DNA from: Cichorium intybus
Lineage: Eukaryota; Streptophyta; Magnoliopsida; Asterales; Asteraceae
Assembly: GCA_023525715.1 (NCBI GenBank)
Contig: CM042009.1
Location: 123,322,819-123,386,818, forward strand
DNA: 64,000 bases
Reading direction: 5' to 3'
Numbering within the stretch: the stretch's first letter is position 1; the number at the start of each line of letters is the position of its first letter. Below, in pieces: positions 1 to 13,364 of this stretch. The notes under the pieces were generated by a model, which made no database searches, was not told where the DNA came from, and saw only the letters and a list, made by a program, of their open reading frames with translations. The translations under genes were made by a program, and so were the position numbers.

Positions 1-639
1 TTAGCATCTAGAACTCATTATAAACCCTTAGAATCAAGTTTATCACAAGAACTCACAATCTAGGGTTCTTGATCAAAATCTCAATTCATCAAAAATGACA
101 ACCTACTTCCATATTCTTGGATTAAGTCCTTGTAGTATGACTTAATGGAAGTATTTACACCAATTTAAACACCCATCCATAACTGAAATTTCAGTTTTTG
201 AGCTCTACACAACTCATCAAAAATAACAAGCCAAGAACTTGGAAAAACTTACCTCAAAACTTCCAATTATACCCTTTTAATGCTATAATTCAACTTTGCA
301 AACTTCAACTCTTCAAAGCCCTTCAATTTCTGCAGAAATCGCACAAGAACTTCTCTCCCGTAGCTTACCAATTTTCTGCACAAACTAGGAGAAGGTTCCA
401 ACCTTTTATACCTCCAAATTTGCATTTTTGGTCCTTGAAGTTGCATTTCTTCAACTTTTGCCACAATTTACAAATTAAATGACAAAATCAAATTATTATA
501 ACATTTTAAGTCCAAGACTCAAAATATTATTACGAAACAAGTCCTTTTCTGTCAAAAAGACCAAATTACCCTTTTGAGGTAAAATGACCATTTCGCCCTT
601 TTTATTATAATCATATATTAAATATGTTTTGGCGTTACA
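1..639 (-). mobile_element. Partial 3' LTR of a Tekay-like Ty3/gypsy element
   Basis: Read on the minus strand, the pol ORF at 676-2985 is followed by a purine-rich tract (about 640-656) and then TGTAACGCC at 639-631, the classical start of a gypsy LTR. The LTR runs off the left window edge. Its sequence around 1-120 (the stretch meaning 'caagaaccctagattgtgagttctt' when reversed) has a counterpart in the LTR at 31391-33814, around 32010-32040, so both belong to related families. No gene lies in it; short open frames here are chance. Confidence 0.8.
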
Positions 640-675
640 AATTCTCCCCTCCTTTAAGAGATTTCGTCCCCGAAA

Positions 676-2985
676 TCATACAAATAGTTGAGGGTATTTT
701 TCCCGCATTTCACTTTCGGTCTCCCACGTCATGTCGGAACCTTTGTGATGACGCCAAAGGACTTTCACCATGCTGATCTTCTTATTTCGCAGCTGTCTTG
801 TCTTGCGGTCTAGCACCCGCTCGGGTTGTTCCGGGTATCTCAACTTTTCATCCACCTCAATTTCAGCAAGAGGTACATATTGAGACTTATCAAACAACGT
901 TTTCCTCAAATGGGACACATGGAATACATCATGTATACCATGAAGTTCATCAGGTAACTCTAGTCTATACGCCACAGCTCCAACTCTTTGGGATATACGG
1001 AAGGGTCCAATGAAGCGAGGACTCAGCTTTCCTTTCTTCCCAAAACGAATTAAGCCTTTCCAAGGGGATACTTTGAGCATTACCATATCTCCTACTTGGA
1101 ATTCTATCGATTTCACCCGTTTGTCTGCATACTGCTTCTGTCGATTCTGAGCTACCTTCAAATTTTCGCGTATCAATTTGATCTTTTCTTCGGTCTGTGC
1201 TACAATTTCAGGTCCAGCCAACGGCTTTTCCCCAACTTCAGTCCAGCAGGTCGGAGTACGGCACGGTGCTCCATACAAGGCTTCATACGGGGCCATCTGG
1301 ATGCTGGAATGATAGCTGTTATTGTACGCGAATTCCACTAAAGGCAAATGATCTTCCCAGCTTCCACCGAAGTCTATGACACAAGTCCTCAACATGTCTT
1401 CCAAAGTCTGTATTGTTCTTTCACTCTGACCATCGGTCTGCGGGTGATATGCGGTACTCATAAGTATTTTTGTACCCAATCGCTTTTGAAGACTCTGCCA
1501 AAAATGAGAAGTAAATCTACTATCTCGGTCAGATACTATCGATGCTGGAAGTCCATGTCGACAAATCACCTCATCTATGTAGATTTTCGCAAGTTGATCT
1601 ACTCTATACTTTTCTTTATATAGTATAAATTGTGCCGATTTGGTCAATCGATCAACAATCACCCATATAGAATCATAACCTCGCGGTGTCCGCGGCAACT
1701 TTGTCACGAAATCCATGGTAATATGGTCCCATTTCTTCTCTGGAATCGGCAATGGTTGTATTTCCCCGTACGGTTTCTGATGGTTTGACTTAACTTGCAG
1801 ACAAGTCAGACATTTTTCCACAAATCTTCCAATGTCCCTCTTCATTCCAGGCCACCAATAAATCGGTTTTAACGTCTGATACAACTTGGTACTGCCCGGA
1901 TGAACTGCATATCTGCTGTAGTGTGCATCTTCTAGAAGCAAATTTCTCGCCTCTCCTTGTTTTGGAACCCACACACGACCTCTGAAGGTCTTCAATTTCT
2001 GAGCATTTTCTTCCAGATGCTTCAAGTATCCAACCATTCTTTCGCTTTTTACATTCTCCGGCTTACACGCTTCTTCTTGTGCTGCACGAATCAATTCTGG
2101 TAATCTGCTTACTACACCCATACATGCGGATGAAATTTTCAGAGGAGCTTCTTTTCTGCTTAGTGCATCTGCCACCACGTTCGCCTTGCCAGGGTGGTAC
2201 TGAATTTCACAATCAAAGTCTTTCAGTAGATCCATCCACCTTTGCTGTCTCATATTCAGCTCTTTCTGGTCGAAAAGGTACTTTAGGCTCTTATGATCAG
2301 TGTAAATGACAAACTTTACACCGTATAAATAATGCCTCCATAACTTCAATGCTAGAACCACAGCAGCTAATTCCAGATCATGAACTGGATACTTCTTCTC
2401 GGCATCTTTCAATTGTCGGGACGCATAGGCTATGACCCGACCTTTCTGCATTAGCACACAACCAAGACCAATTCTAGAAGCATCGCTGTAAATCACATAT
2501 TCTTCTCCGCTTTGTGGTAAAGCCAACACTGGTGCTTCACATAAAGATTGTTTCAACTTCTGGAATGCTTCTTGTTGTTTTTCGGCCCACGTGAACTTTT
2601 CACCTTTCTTGGTCAACTTGGTCAACGGAGCAGCTATCGAAGAGAAATTCTCGACAAATCTTCTATAATAGCCTGCCAAACCAAGAAAACTCCGTATTTC
2701 AGTTGGACTTCGGGGCGGTTCCCACTTCATTACGGCGTCAACCTTCGCTGGATCTACTTTCACTCCCTCTGCATTAATTACATGGCCAAGAAATTGGACT
2801 TCTCTTAGCCAGAATTCACACTTGGAGAATTTCGCATACAGCTTTTCTCGGCGAAGCAACTCCAACACTTGTCGCAGGTGCACTTCATGTTCGGCTTGGC
2901 TTCGCGAATACACCAAGATGTCATCAATAAACACTATCACCGAGGTATCAAGGAACGGACGACACACTCGGTTCATGAGATCCAA
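676..2985 (-). CDS. Ty3/gypsy (Tekay-like chromovirus) pol fragment: RT end, RNase H, integrase, chromodomain
   Basis: An uninterrupted 769-codon frame encodes the C-terminal part of a retrotransposon polyprotein. In order are the reverse transcriptase catalytic strand (FIDDILVYS, near residue 18) and connection (FLGLAGYYRRFVENF); RNase H (SDASRIGLGCVL, TDHKSLKYLF); the integrase zinc finger (H-P-G-S...C-L-T-C) and core (MDFVTKLP, SDRDSRF and the Glu of the DDE triad in SERTIQTLEDML); a GPF/Y-type module (SPRFIGPFRI, HDVFHVSHL); and a chromodomain-like tail (ERVLDRK...WRHHKGSDMTWE). Gag, protease and the front of RT are missing: homology stops at about 2985, where an oppositely oriented gypsy fragment begins. 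The annotated start is therefore a truncation edge, not a real initiator. The lack of stops or frameshifts implies a young element, broken rather than decayed. Confidence 0.9.
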   Translation of the reverse strand: MDLMNRVCRPFLDTSVIVFIDDILVYSRSQAEHEVHLRQVLELLRREKLYAKFSKCEFWLREVQFLGHVINAEGVKVDPAKVDAVMKWEPPRSPTEIRSFLGLAGYYRRFVENFSSIAAPLTKLTKKGEKFTWAEKQQEAFQKLKQSLCEAPVLALPQSGEEYVIYSDASRIGLGCVLMQKGRVIAYASRQLKDAEKKYPVHDLELAAVVLALKLWRHYLYGVKFVIYTDHKSLKYLFDQKELNMRQQRWMDLLKDFDCEIQYHPGKANVVADALSRKEAPLKISSACMGVVSRLPELIRAAQEEACKPENVKSERMVGYLKHLEENAQKLKTFRGRVWVPKQGEARNLLLEDAHYSRYAVHPGSTKLYQTLKPIYWWPGMKRDIGRFVEKCLTCLQVKSNHQKPYGEIQPLPIPEKKWDHITMDFVTKLPRTPRGYDSIWVIVDRLTKSAQFILYKEKYRVDQLAKIYIDEVICRHGLPASIVSDRDSRFTSHFWQSLQKRLGTKILMSTAYHPQTDGQSERTIQTLEDMLRTCVIDFGGSWEDHLPLVEFAYNNSYHSSIQMAPYEALYGAPCRTPTCWTEVGEKPLAGPEIVAQTEEKIKLIRENLKVAQNRQKQYADKRVKSIEFQVGDMVMLKVSPWKGLIRFGKKGKLSPRFIGPFRISQRVGAVAYRLELPDELHGIHDVFHVSHLRKTLFDKSQYVPLAEIEVDEKLRYPEQPERVLDRKTRQLRNKKISMVKVLWRHHKGSDMTWETESEMREKYPQLFV

Positions 2986-3977
2986 GCGACAAGAAACCTA
3001 ATTTTGGCGGAACAGGAGGTCAGTTTAAGCGATTAACTGAGGCAGAGTTTGCTGAAAAGAGAGCCAAGGGTATTTGTTTCCGTTGTGATGGAAAGTTCGG
3101 CCCGGGACACCGATGTCCTGGTAAGACTTTACAGGTTTTAATAGTTGACGAAGAGGGGGAGGGGGAAGAGGATACTGAGCATGCTCACCTAGACGCGGTG
3201 GAGGTGTCTTTGAATTCGGTTAGCGGGTTTACACCGCCACACACCATGAAGGTCAAGGGTGAGATCGGGGGCACAAAAGTTCTAGTCCTAATCGACAGTG
3301 GAGCGTCACATAATTTTGTATCGACACAAGTGGTAACACAGTTGGGGTTAACAGTGGCCCACACGGGATCAGTTGGTGTGCGTTTGGGCAATGGGATGTT
3401 GGAGCAAAGTGCGGGTACCTGTAAGGGGATTGTATTGACACTACCAGAACTTCAAGTGGTGGATGATTTCTACCCACTCCAGTTGGGAGGCTCCGATATT
3501 ATTCTTGGCATAAAATGGTTGCGCACATTAGGAGACATGACAGTAAATTGGCGTGACCTACGCATGGTTTTCTGGGAAGGAGATCGACAAGTTACCATCA
3601 CCGGCGACCCGAGCCTCTCCAAAACTTTGGTATCCTGTAAGTCCCTGTTCCGAATGCTTAGATATGAAGATAATAGTTTTTTGGTGCATTTAGATGCAGC
3701 CACGACGGAGACTGTCACCTCAACACCACCGGTAATCATGGATAAGTTCCAGACCGTGATCAACGAGCACCGGGACGTGTTTGAATTGCCACTAGGTCTT
3801 CTCCCATCTCGCAGCCATGAGCATGCCATCACCCTACATGAGGGTACACCACCTATCAGCGTCAGACCATACCGATACCCTTTTACGCAAAAAAACGAAA
3901 TTGAAAAATTGGTTGGGGAAATGTTACAAGCCGGTGTCATCCAACCTAGTACTAGCCCGTTCTCGAGCCCGGTGTTA
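2986..3977 (+). pseudogene. Ty3/gypsy gag end-protease-RT start fragment
   Basis: The frame is open from about 2988 and carries a gag zinc knuckle (CFRCDGKFGPGHRC, about 3075-3116), an acidic linker, a retropepsin domain with the active-site motif LIDSGASHNF (about 3290-3320), and the beginning of RT (SVRPYRYPFTQKNEIEKLVGEM, ending in SPFSSPVL near 3977). Known gypsy proteins continue here with VKKKDGSWR. Instead homology ends abruptly and the sequence enters a different element. The left edge is equally abrupt, joined head to head with the minus-strand pol fragment. It looks like a 1-kb piece of a chromovirus different from the one at 676-2985, trapped between two breakpoints. Confidence 0.8.
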
Positions 3978-4017
3978 TCATCAAAGACTTGCAGAATTGA
4001 ATTCTACGCGAATCCGA

Positions 4018-5298
4018 ATGCCTCCCAACCCTCAGGCACAAACGATTACTCATCCCGTGCATCAAGAATCTCCCCAAACTCGAGGTAGTCAATCTCGAAC
4101 TTCCCAAGCCAATAGAGTGAAAGTTACTGCAAACTCTACAACTCCTCGAGCCCCAAGACAACCTCATCCTACTCCTCAATCTCAAAATGTGATGTCAGCC
4201 AAAGAAGCTCAAGTATTCCAGACGGTTCAAGAGCTTATAAATAATCCAATCGACAAATACAATGCTCAAGCCCGCCTAACTGACGCGCAAATTATTGAGG
4301 AATACGAGATTGAAGAGAAGCTCAGGATAGAAAAGGAAAAACGTGAAGCAGCTGAACAAAACCGTATAGCCAAACTTCCAAAACCCAAGCCGTTGATCAC
4401 CTTTAATGTCTTTAATTCTAATCTGATCAAAAGTCGAGTTCTCACTCCGATTACAATTTACGAACGAATGACCACTCCTCATATTATCAAACCAGTCAAC
4501 TCAACCAAGCCATCAGTTGCCAGACAAACTCAGTGGGATATTCCTCCACCGCGTCATGCTTCTTGTTTCAACATTTGGGCATTGGAAAAGAACGCTGACG
4601 TAGATCAATTCAGACGTCTCCCCATACGACTCAAGAAGTTTTACAAGGAGAAAGGCTTGAGTCAGACTGATGTATGGTCCGATAAAATGATCCGCAGCCT
4701 TGAAAGTCTAAGGATGAATCTCTATGATGGTAAACCTTTCTTTACCTTCAAAGTCAAAAGGTCTGATGAAAAAGAGTATGTCTTTTCAGAGGCAGATTTT
4801 CCACTTATGAACCAATATGATCTGATTCCCCTGTTATACTTTACTAGCCGAAGTGCATTCACATCATACTTAAATTGCTTCGATCGTCTTTGCTATTATT
4901 GTATGGAATTGATCAGAGATTTTGCCTCATTGGACTTGGAACTTAGCCGGTTTACACTTACCAAAATACATAAACCTAATCCCTTCTTCACTCCAGCCGA
5001 AGGTCATGATCATGGATTCCCCATGATACGTCCGGAAAGAGGTTTAGTGTATGTAGCCAACGGTGAAACTAGGTTCTTTCGTTTAGATGAAAGACAGAGA
5101 TATCCAACAACCGTCATTCAACAACTGATCAAACGACTGACAGTTCTAGGTGAGCCCCACAAAGACAAAAGAGAAGAGTACTTGGACAGGTTCAGATGGC
5201 ATCTTGCCTTTCGTGCGTTCGTGCTCGAGTTGAAGGACAGGATCGAGTTTCCTGCGAAGTGTCAGGAGTCGATGAAGCATATTGTTCTTGCCATTTGA
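4018..5298 (+). CDS. Extra ORF upstream of a 3' LTR (426 aa, unknown function)
   Basis: An intact frame of 426 codons from the ATG at 4018; a second candidate ATG at 4192 starts MSAKEAQVFQTVQEL. The N-terminal third is Pro/Gln/Ser/Thr-rich and low in complexity. Residues of roughly 85-125 form a charged, probably coiled-coil helix (EEYEIEEKLRIEKEKREAAEQ). The C-terminal two thirds look globular (WDIPPPRHASCFNIWALEKN, a Leu- and Arg-rich helix region, a Tyr/Cys-rich stretch). No RT, integrase, protease or zinc-knuckle motif is visible and I see no signal peptide. It ends 229 bp before a polypurine tract and an LTR on the same strand, the position of the envelope-like or additional ORF of some plant LTR elements. 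That role is inferred from position. The 5' side is broken at about 3977. Confidence 0.6.
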   Translation: MPPNPQAQTITHPVHQESPQTRGSQSRTSQANRVKVTANSTTPRAPRQPHPTPQSQNVMSAKEAQVFQTVQELINNPIDKYNAQARLTDAQIIEEYEIEEKLRIEKEKREAAEQNRIAKLPKPKPLITFNVFNSNLIKSRVLTPITIYERMTTPHIIKPVNSTKPSVARQTQWDIPPPRHASCFNIWALEKNADVDQFRRLPIRLKKFYKEKGLSQTDVWSDKMIRSLESLRMNLYDGKPFFTFKVKRSDEKEYVFSEADFPLMNQYDLIPLLYFTSRSAFTSYLNCFDRLCYYCMELIRDFASLDLELSRFTLTKIHKPNPFFTPAEGHDHGFPMIRPERGLVYVANGETRFFRLDERQRYPTTVIQQLIKRLTVLGEPHKDKREEYLDRFRWHLAFRAFVLELKDRIEFPAKCQESMKHIVLAI

Positions 5299-5526
5299 TC
5301 TTTTGTATTTTTAATTGCTTTATGACTGAATTTTTTGTATCTTAATGTGTTTACACTTTGAAATCTATTTCATGCCGGTACACATTCAAGATCTATCTTT
5401 CTTTCTATTTTCTATCTTTTTTAATTCATATATCTTGTGAGAACTTCTTAGTTGATTAGATTTTCTCTAAAGAAATGAATTCAATTCCTTGTAATATTTT
5501 GTCACCAAATATCACATAGGGGAAAA
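5299..5526 (+). other. 3' internal region and polypurine tract of the LTR element
   Basis: AT-rich sequence without a gene between the extra ORF and the LTR. It ends in the purine run AGGGGAAAA (about 5518-5526), directly followed by TGTTG, the typical plus-strand primer site in front of a 3' LTR. Confidence 0.7.
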
Positions 5527-6463
5527 TGTTGAAAATTAATTTATGTGACCATTTGTTGAAAAAATATTTAGGAATTAAATTTAAATCAATTTTAGTAGAT
5601 GTGTTAAGTTTTTGCTTAAGTGGTGTTAGCGAAAAATAACCCTTAACCAAATCTACACAAGTCTACTTTACTTTTGTCTAAAATGCAGGAATTAGCGAAA
5701 AAGTGATGAATCAGACCTTGCTTTAGCGAAAAGTCAGATGCTGATAAGCGAAAATCCAAGTGGCTGATTAGCGAAAATTCGAGCATAGGATCAGCAATAT
5801 CTGAAGTCAGATCAGCAATATCTGAAGTCAGATCAGCAATATCTAAAGATGAGGGTCAGCAAAAACTGAACAAGTGTTAGCAAAAATCTCTGATCAGCTT
5901 AGCAAAAAGTTAACGTCGTTAACTTTTTAGCAAAAACTAAATGGAATATTCCAGGAGCATTTTAGCAAACCCCTCCAAGATTCCTTGTGTATTTTAGCAA
6001 ACCCCACCTTAGACACATGTCAAGCTCTTATTGGTGGACATTCTCTTACACCCTATAAATACCCTACACCACTACCTATGTCTCCACCACTCTTACACAT
6101 CCCTTACACCCTCACGTAAAATTATCAGAGGATTGTCCAAAAGTGTGCTCTTCCCTCATTTGAAGATTTGAAAGAATTATTAGAATATTCCTTTTGTGTT
6201 CTTGCAAACAGGACGTGTTCTTCATTATTTCTTCATTGTTCTTCATTTGTTCTTCACCATTTTCATTGTAATACTTTGAATGCTTCATTATTATAAATGA
6301 AAATCTTCTTTTTCACTTTTCTTTATTGTTACTGAATAGTTTTGATTAAATATTCCGCATTGTGTTTGTCATTTTAAGATCTTCTTGGATTTAAATCTTC
6401 TTCTTATATTTTTGTGTTCATTCATGGAAATATTTTGAACTTCAGATTTATTTATATCCAACA
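5527..6463 (+). mobile_element. 3' LTR (937 bp) of a probable Ty1/copia-type element
   Basis: The segment begins TGTTG and ends CAACA, a perfect 5-bp inverted repeat, and is preceded by a polypurine tract. It has a TATA-like box (CTATAAATACC, about 6053-6063), and AT-rich probable R/U5 sequence follows. Bounded by these signals it is a complete LTR. No 5' partner or target-site duplication can be checked because the element is broken on its left near 3977. Assignment to copia rests only on the TGTTG...CAACA termini and on the extra ORF after pol. Confidence 0.75.
5620..5990 (+). promoter_or_regulatory. Cluster of TTAGCGAAAA-type motifs in LTR U3
   Basis: The motif TTAGCGAAAA and one-base variants (TAAGCGAAAA, TTAGCAAAAA, TCAGCAAAAA, TTTAGCAAAC) recurs about a dozen times in 370 bp just upstream of the LTR TATA box, together with three tandem copies of GATCAGCAATATCTGAAG-like units at 5800-5845. 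Repeated short boxes upstream of the LTR TATA are a known architecture of plant LTR enhancers, for example the Tnt1 BII boxes. Enhancer function here is inference. Confidence 0.5.
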
Positions 6464-7096
<633 letters not shown>

Positions 7097-7279
7097 GAGA
7101 TGGGTTCAGTGCAGAACCAATATTAAATTACCTAACCACAGAACCATCCTTAAAACCCTTGGATCATTATATCAACGTCTTCGATTAAAAAGGATGCACC
7201 ATACAATTATACACCTTGTGCAGAAGATTATTGCTGGGTAAGGGTATATTGGGTTTTTAACCCAATCGATCACCATCTT

Positions 7280-7286
7280 CACCCCT

Positions 7287-7320
<34 letters not shown>
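7280..7320. repeat. (CT)n microsatellite
   Basis: About 38 bp of uninterrupted CT dinucleotides, inside TIR element A and in front of its GC-richer segment. It resembles the CT tracts of plant 5' leaders, which fits a captured gene start but does not prove it. Confidence 0.9.
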
Positions 7321-7324
<4 letters not shown>

Positions 7325-8024
7325 GATTTCACCTTCGTTCCTCCACCACACATCCCTCTCCGGCTGTTGGAGTGTTTTCCGACTGTTCTAGTGCTAGAAT
7401 CCTTTCCTAAATCGAGTTTACTTGCTTTGATTTTGGTTAGATGTACGATTCCAACCTTTCAGACCCACCTGACCGAGGAAAATAGAAAACGAAGAAAAAA
7501 GAAGAAGGTGAAGGAGTTGGGCCGATTATGAGAAATCGAAGGAGTTCAAGTAAAAGGAACCATCCATTTGGAACTGCTAAATCATCGAGATCGTTATCTA
7601 AACCCAATTTTGTTTCCGGATATGGGTTTGGGACATCGTCCGGTGGGTTTTTGAGTTCGTCATCGAAAGCCAAATTGAAGAAAAATAAACGAATTCAGTA
7701 GGTAGACTTGAAGTTTTCCAATCATGAAAATTCCTTCAACGAAGGCATCGATAAATTCTCCGGTAAACGAAGCCTGTGTTCTTGATCCTAGGGTTTATCA
7801 TCAGGTATGTGGTAATGTGGTTATGTTTTAGGTTATATATAATTCGAATTGCAAATCTCGTTCATATGGCACAAATGTGAATTTCAATTGGAATTGCAAA
7901 TCTCGTTCAATATCTAGTTCAATATCTAGTTCTTTCAATTGGAATTGCAAATTAGTAATGTGAATTTTTTTTCAATTTGAGTTCGTATTACAGGGAGTCG
8001 CGATTGCATATTTCATTTTCAATA

Positions 8025-8770
8025 TATGTTCACTAATGAACATATGTTCACTAATGAACATTTTCTTACAAACCGGTTTCAATATCTAGTTCTTTCAATT
8101 GGAATTGCAAATTAGCAATTTGGTTTATTTCAATTGGAATTGCATATTTTGTTTGAGTTTGTATTGACGGGAGTCCGATATGTGTTCAATTATTCACGGT
8201 ATTGTGGTATCCTGTTTGGTATTGTGGTATCCTGTTTGGTATTGTATTTCATATGTTCACTAATGAACATATGTTCACTAATGAACATATGTTCACTAAT
8301 GAACATATATTGATTTTGAGCAATGTTTGTTTACAGGTTAGCGTTTTCACATTTTTGGAGAAGTTCGTATGTATTTCCTTCAACCAAGAACCTAATCGAT
8401 TTTGATGCTTCGTTGTTCACAGATCAATCAACAATATGATGTGCACATAAGAATTCGTTCGATGTTGAAGATGTATAGAAGCAAGAACAGAGTGATTGAG
8501 AATCGTCATGTAATGTTCATATATGAACATGATTCATATATGAACATTGTTTCATTTGTTTGAGACTTTGATGTTGTGTTTTATTCTTTTAACTTTTCTC
8601 ATGTAATTTTTTGAGACTTGATCAATGTATTGGTTGATCTTTAGGGATTGAAATTTTGTTTGTATTTTGATCAAAGGGAAACGCAAAAATACAAGAGTGA
8701 ACATACAACTTTGCTCATGTAATTTACATGTGTTCATTGATGAACATATGTTCATTGATGAACATAGCAA
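8025..8770. repeat. Clustered 16-bp palindromes TGTTCA(C/T)TAATGAACA
   Basis: The palindrome ATGTTCACTAATGAACAT occurs around 8027-8062, as three tandem overlapping copies at 8251-8308, as diverged forms at 8513-8545 and as TGTTCATTGATGAACA copies at 8728-8766. All lie in the right part of TIR element A. They may be subterminal transposase-binding repeats or a slippage product; function is inference. Confidence 0.8.
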
Positions 8771-8875
8771 ATTAAGATTTTTGACGATCGTACCCTTTTA
8801 GTTAGATTTTAATCTTACGGTTAACAACATGGTTCTGCAATTAGGTGATTTAATTTGGTTCTGCATTGTACCCAT

Positions 8876-11061
<2,186 letters not shown>

Positions 11062-11085
11062 TATATATATATATATATATATATT
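11062..11085. repeat. (TA)n microsatellite, right border of TIR element B
   Basis: A short TA tract directly following the right inverted repeat of element B, mirroring the tract on its left. Confidence 0.85.
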
Positions 11086-11829
11086 ACAAATATAATACAG
11101 CACAAATGTCTGAATTTTTAAGACTGTACAACTGACCAATGCACAATGCTCCATCCTTCTCGGCTGTCAACTAAACTAAAAGGAAAGTCAGTTGCTTCTT
11201 CAAGATATGTCGACCCTTCATTCCCTCTGCCACCTCGATTTCTTCGAGTCCCCTGAAGTTTTATTCGCCCGCCTTTTAAATATACAACTAAACATTTAAG
11301 TAATCTCAATCCCCCATTTCAATCACTACCACAAGGCCACAACCCCTTAACCTCACACACACACACACACACTATCTCTCTCTCATGCTAATCTTCCATA
11401 AAATCAATCGTCGGTACCATCACGTCTCACCACATTTGTGATCAACTTCTACCTCTATCACCACCTTCCAAACCATCACCATCAAATGCCATCGTCATCG
11501 CCAACTTCGTTCGCTCTACCATCATCGTCGTTCCTTCTTTTTTAGTATATTTGGCAATCAGCTACCATCGTTGCTTCCTTCAACCATTGGGCTCTGCCAC
11601 TATTATCGTAGCCTTCAACCACCGTAGCTAGGTAATACCTTCGTTTTTCTTAAAGCATACGCCCCTCACAAGTAGAGTTTTTAGATTTTCAGTTGCCTTT
11701 TTACACTCTTGCTCAATCGTTCTCGCTAGCAACCCCTAAGTTCCACCAGAATGATAATTAGCATCATTCTTGTCACCACAGTCTTAGCCACCTTCACACT
11801 CCGATTGTTTCTCTATAACGTATCAAAAA
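11086..11829. other. Intergenic, with an (AC)n run
   Basis: No gene recognised. It contains a perfect (CA)n run of about 22 bp at 11353-11374 followed by TCTC repeats, and His/Pro-coding low-complexity sequence (repeated ACCATC) at 11440-11630 that has stops in all frames. Confidence 0.5.
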
Positions 11830-13348
11830 CCACAACTCAATTTTTTTTCAAAAGCATAATAATTAAGTTCCAAATGTCATAAAATACTCCAAACATAAGT
11901 TATCCAAAACACATTGTTCAAAAGTCATAAACGAGTAAAAATAGCAGAAATATTAATCATATAAGCGGATGCCATGTAGTCAATCCGGACCCTTCCCACG
12001 ATCCCCAGAAGTGCCTGAAACAATAAGTTTAAAACTGTAAGCATAAAGCTTAGTGAGTAACCTAGATTTCCATACAATTTATAATTATAACAAGGTCTTT
12101 GAGCTTGCCCCAAACAACCATCAATCATCTCATTCTTTGACTCGCGGGCTTGCCCCGATCTTGTCGATAATCAACTCATTCTTTGACTCACGGGCTTGTC
12201 CCGATCTTGTTTATAATCAACTCATTCTTTTATCATAGCGTCATCATTATCATCATCATAATCAAGAAAGTGAGTAGACTCACTTGATCCGTGGCTAGTA
12301 CAAAGAGTAAAAGGACAGTCGGTAAAAGTCCTCCCAAGCTTCCTAATATCCAAAAACATCTCATCAAACAAGGTTCCTATCCATAAAATTCTAACTAGAT
12401 CCAAACTAAGGTTTTTCCACATTTTTGACTTTAGAAATCAACTGTCCAAAAGTCAAGGTCAACCAATCAACAAAAGTCGACTAAACCATCATTAGCGTCG
12501 CTAACTCTTACCGTTAACAGCGCTAATGCGTCTGTTCAGCCAAAGTCTCCTAAAGTGCTTAATACATTAAGCTAGAAGCTCTAACTTTCTAGGATCGACA
12601 CAAACAGTCCCTAGACTCATAAAAACATGAACTTTGTCAACCAATCCTAGCCAAACAAGTTCATGGTGAAGATCTAGTTCCAAAACTGTGATTATTAAGC
12701 TCAAACTCCATTAAAATGATATTGAGACTAGGCTAGGGTTTATAACAAGGATCCGGGAGCAAAAAAGAGAATATAATCATCCTTCCCTATTTCCAATAAG
12801 GGAACCATCATTGCCTCATAAGGCTCATAAGAGTCACATAACTTCATTATAAACTTAAGAACTCAAAGAGACACAGGTTTAACACACTTAGAAAGGTCCA
12901 AAATGATAAGCAATCAGATCTCTTTCTCCACCCAAGCCTTCCTAGCTCCTTAGCTTCCTTCTCCTCTTCCAAAATCCTTCAAATCTTCAAGAATGAGACC
13001 AATAACACCATTGGAGGCTAGAGAGAGTATTCTAGGGTTTCTTAGAGGTCTAGGGTGAGAAATGACGGCCTTCAATGGGTCTAATGAGATAATGTGGCCC
13101 AAAACACAATCTAGGGCTCTAAGTGCTTGCCAGCGACCATTAGCGGTGTTAATGGAAGAATTAGCGTTGCTAATGCATGAACGTGCATGGCCATCAACTT
13201 CCAGATGGCATCGCAAAGCTTCCAGGGCTTTGAAGCATTAGTGTCGCTAGCCACAATGTTAGCGGCGTTAATACACATTTTTCCCAATTTTCACAAATTA
13301 ATTCCAAGAATAAATTATTAAATCACATACCTGGTCAAGGGCTTTACA
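11830..13348 (-). mobile_element. Decayed gypsy 3' LTR (minus strand, outer limit uncertain)
   Basis: On the minus strand the integrase remnant at 13365-13998 is followed by a G-rich polypurine tract (about 13350-13366) and TGTAAAGCCC at 13348-13339, marking an LTR start. The LTR continues to lower coordinates; its outer end is not clear and 11830 is an estimate. GCTAAT/TTAGCG-type words recur at 12490-12530 and 13138-13275, as in other LTRs of this window. Confidence 0.55.
12129..12232. repeat. 46-bp tandem repeat, 2.2 copies
   Basis: Units starting CTCATTCTTTGACTC recur at 12129, 12175 and (partial) 12221, with exact 46-bp spacing. It lies inside the decayed LTR. Confidence 0.85.
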
Positions 13349-13364
13349 ACTCTCTCCCCCTTGA

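Larger units (their letters stand above)
7100..8874. mobile_element. TIR element A between (TA)n tracts (non-autonomous DNA transposon candidate)
   Basis: The left end (7100-7146, starting AGATGGGTTCAGTGCAGAAC) and the reverse complement of the right end (8829-8874, starting GATGGGTACAATGCAGAAC) are the same imperfect inverted repeat of about 46 bp. Both ends touch (TA)n arrays, so the target duplication is hidden in the microsatellite. The interior has a (CT)n run, a GC-richer stretch at about 7320-7700 that may be a captured fragment, and several 16-bp palindromes of the TGTTCA/TGAACA type. There is no transposase. The rice element Micron is a precedent for DNA elements residing in (TA)n microsatellites; membership of that group is not shown. 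Confidence 0.65.

Noticed and set aside
798..2808. Plus-strand ORFs across the gypsy pol
   Set aside because: They are antisense shadows of the intact minus-strand pol frame.
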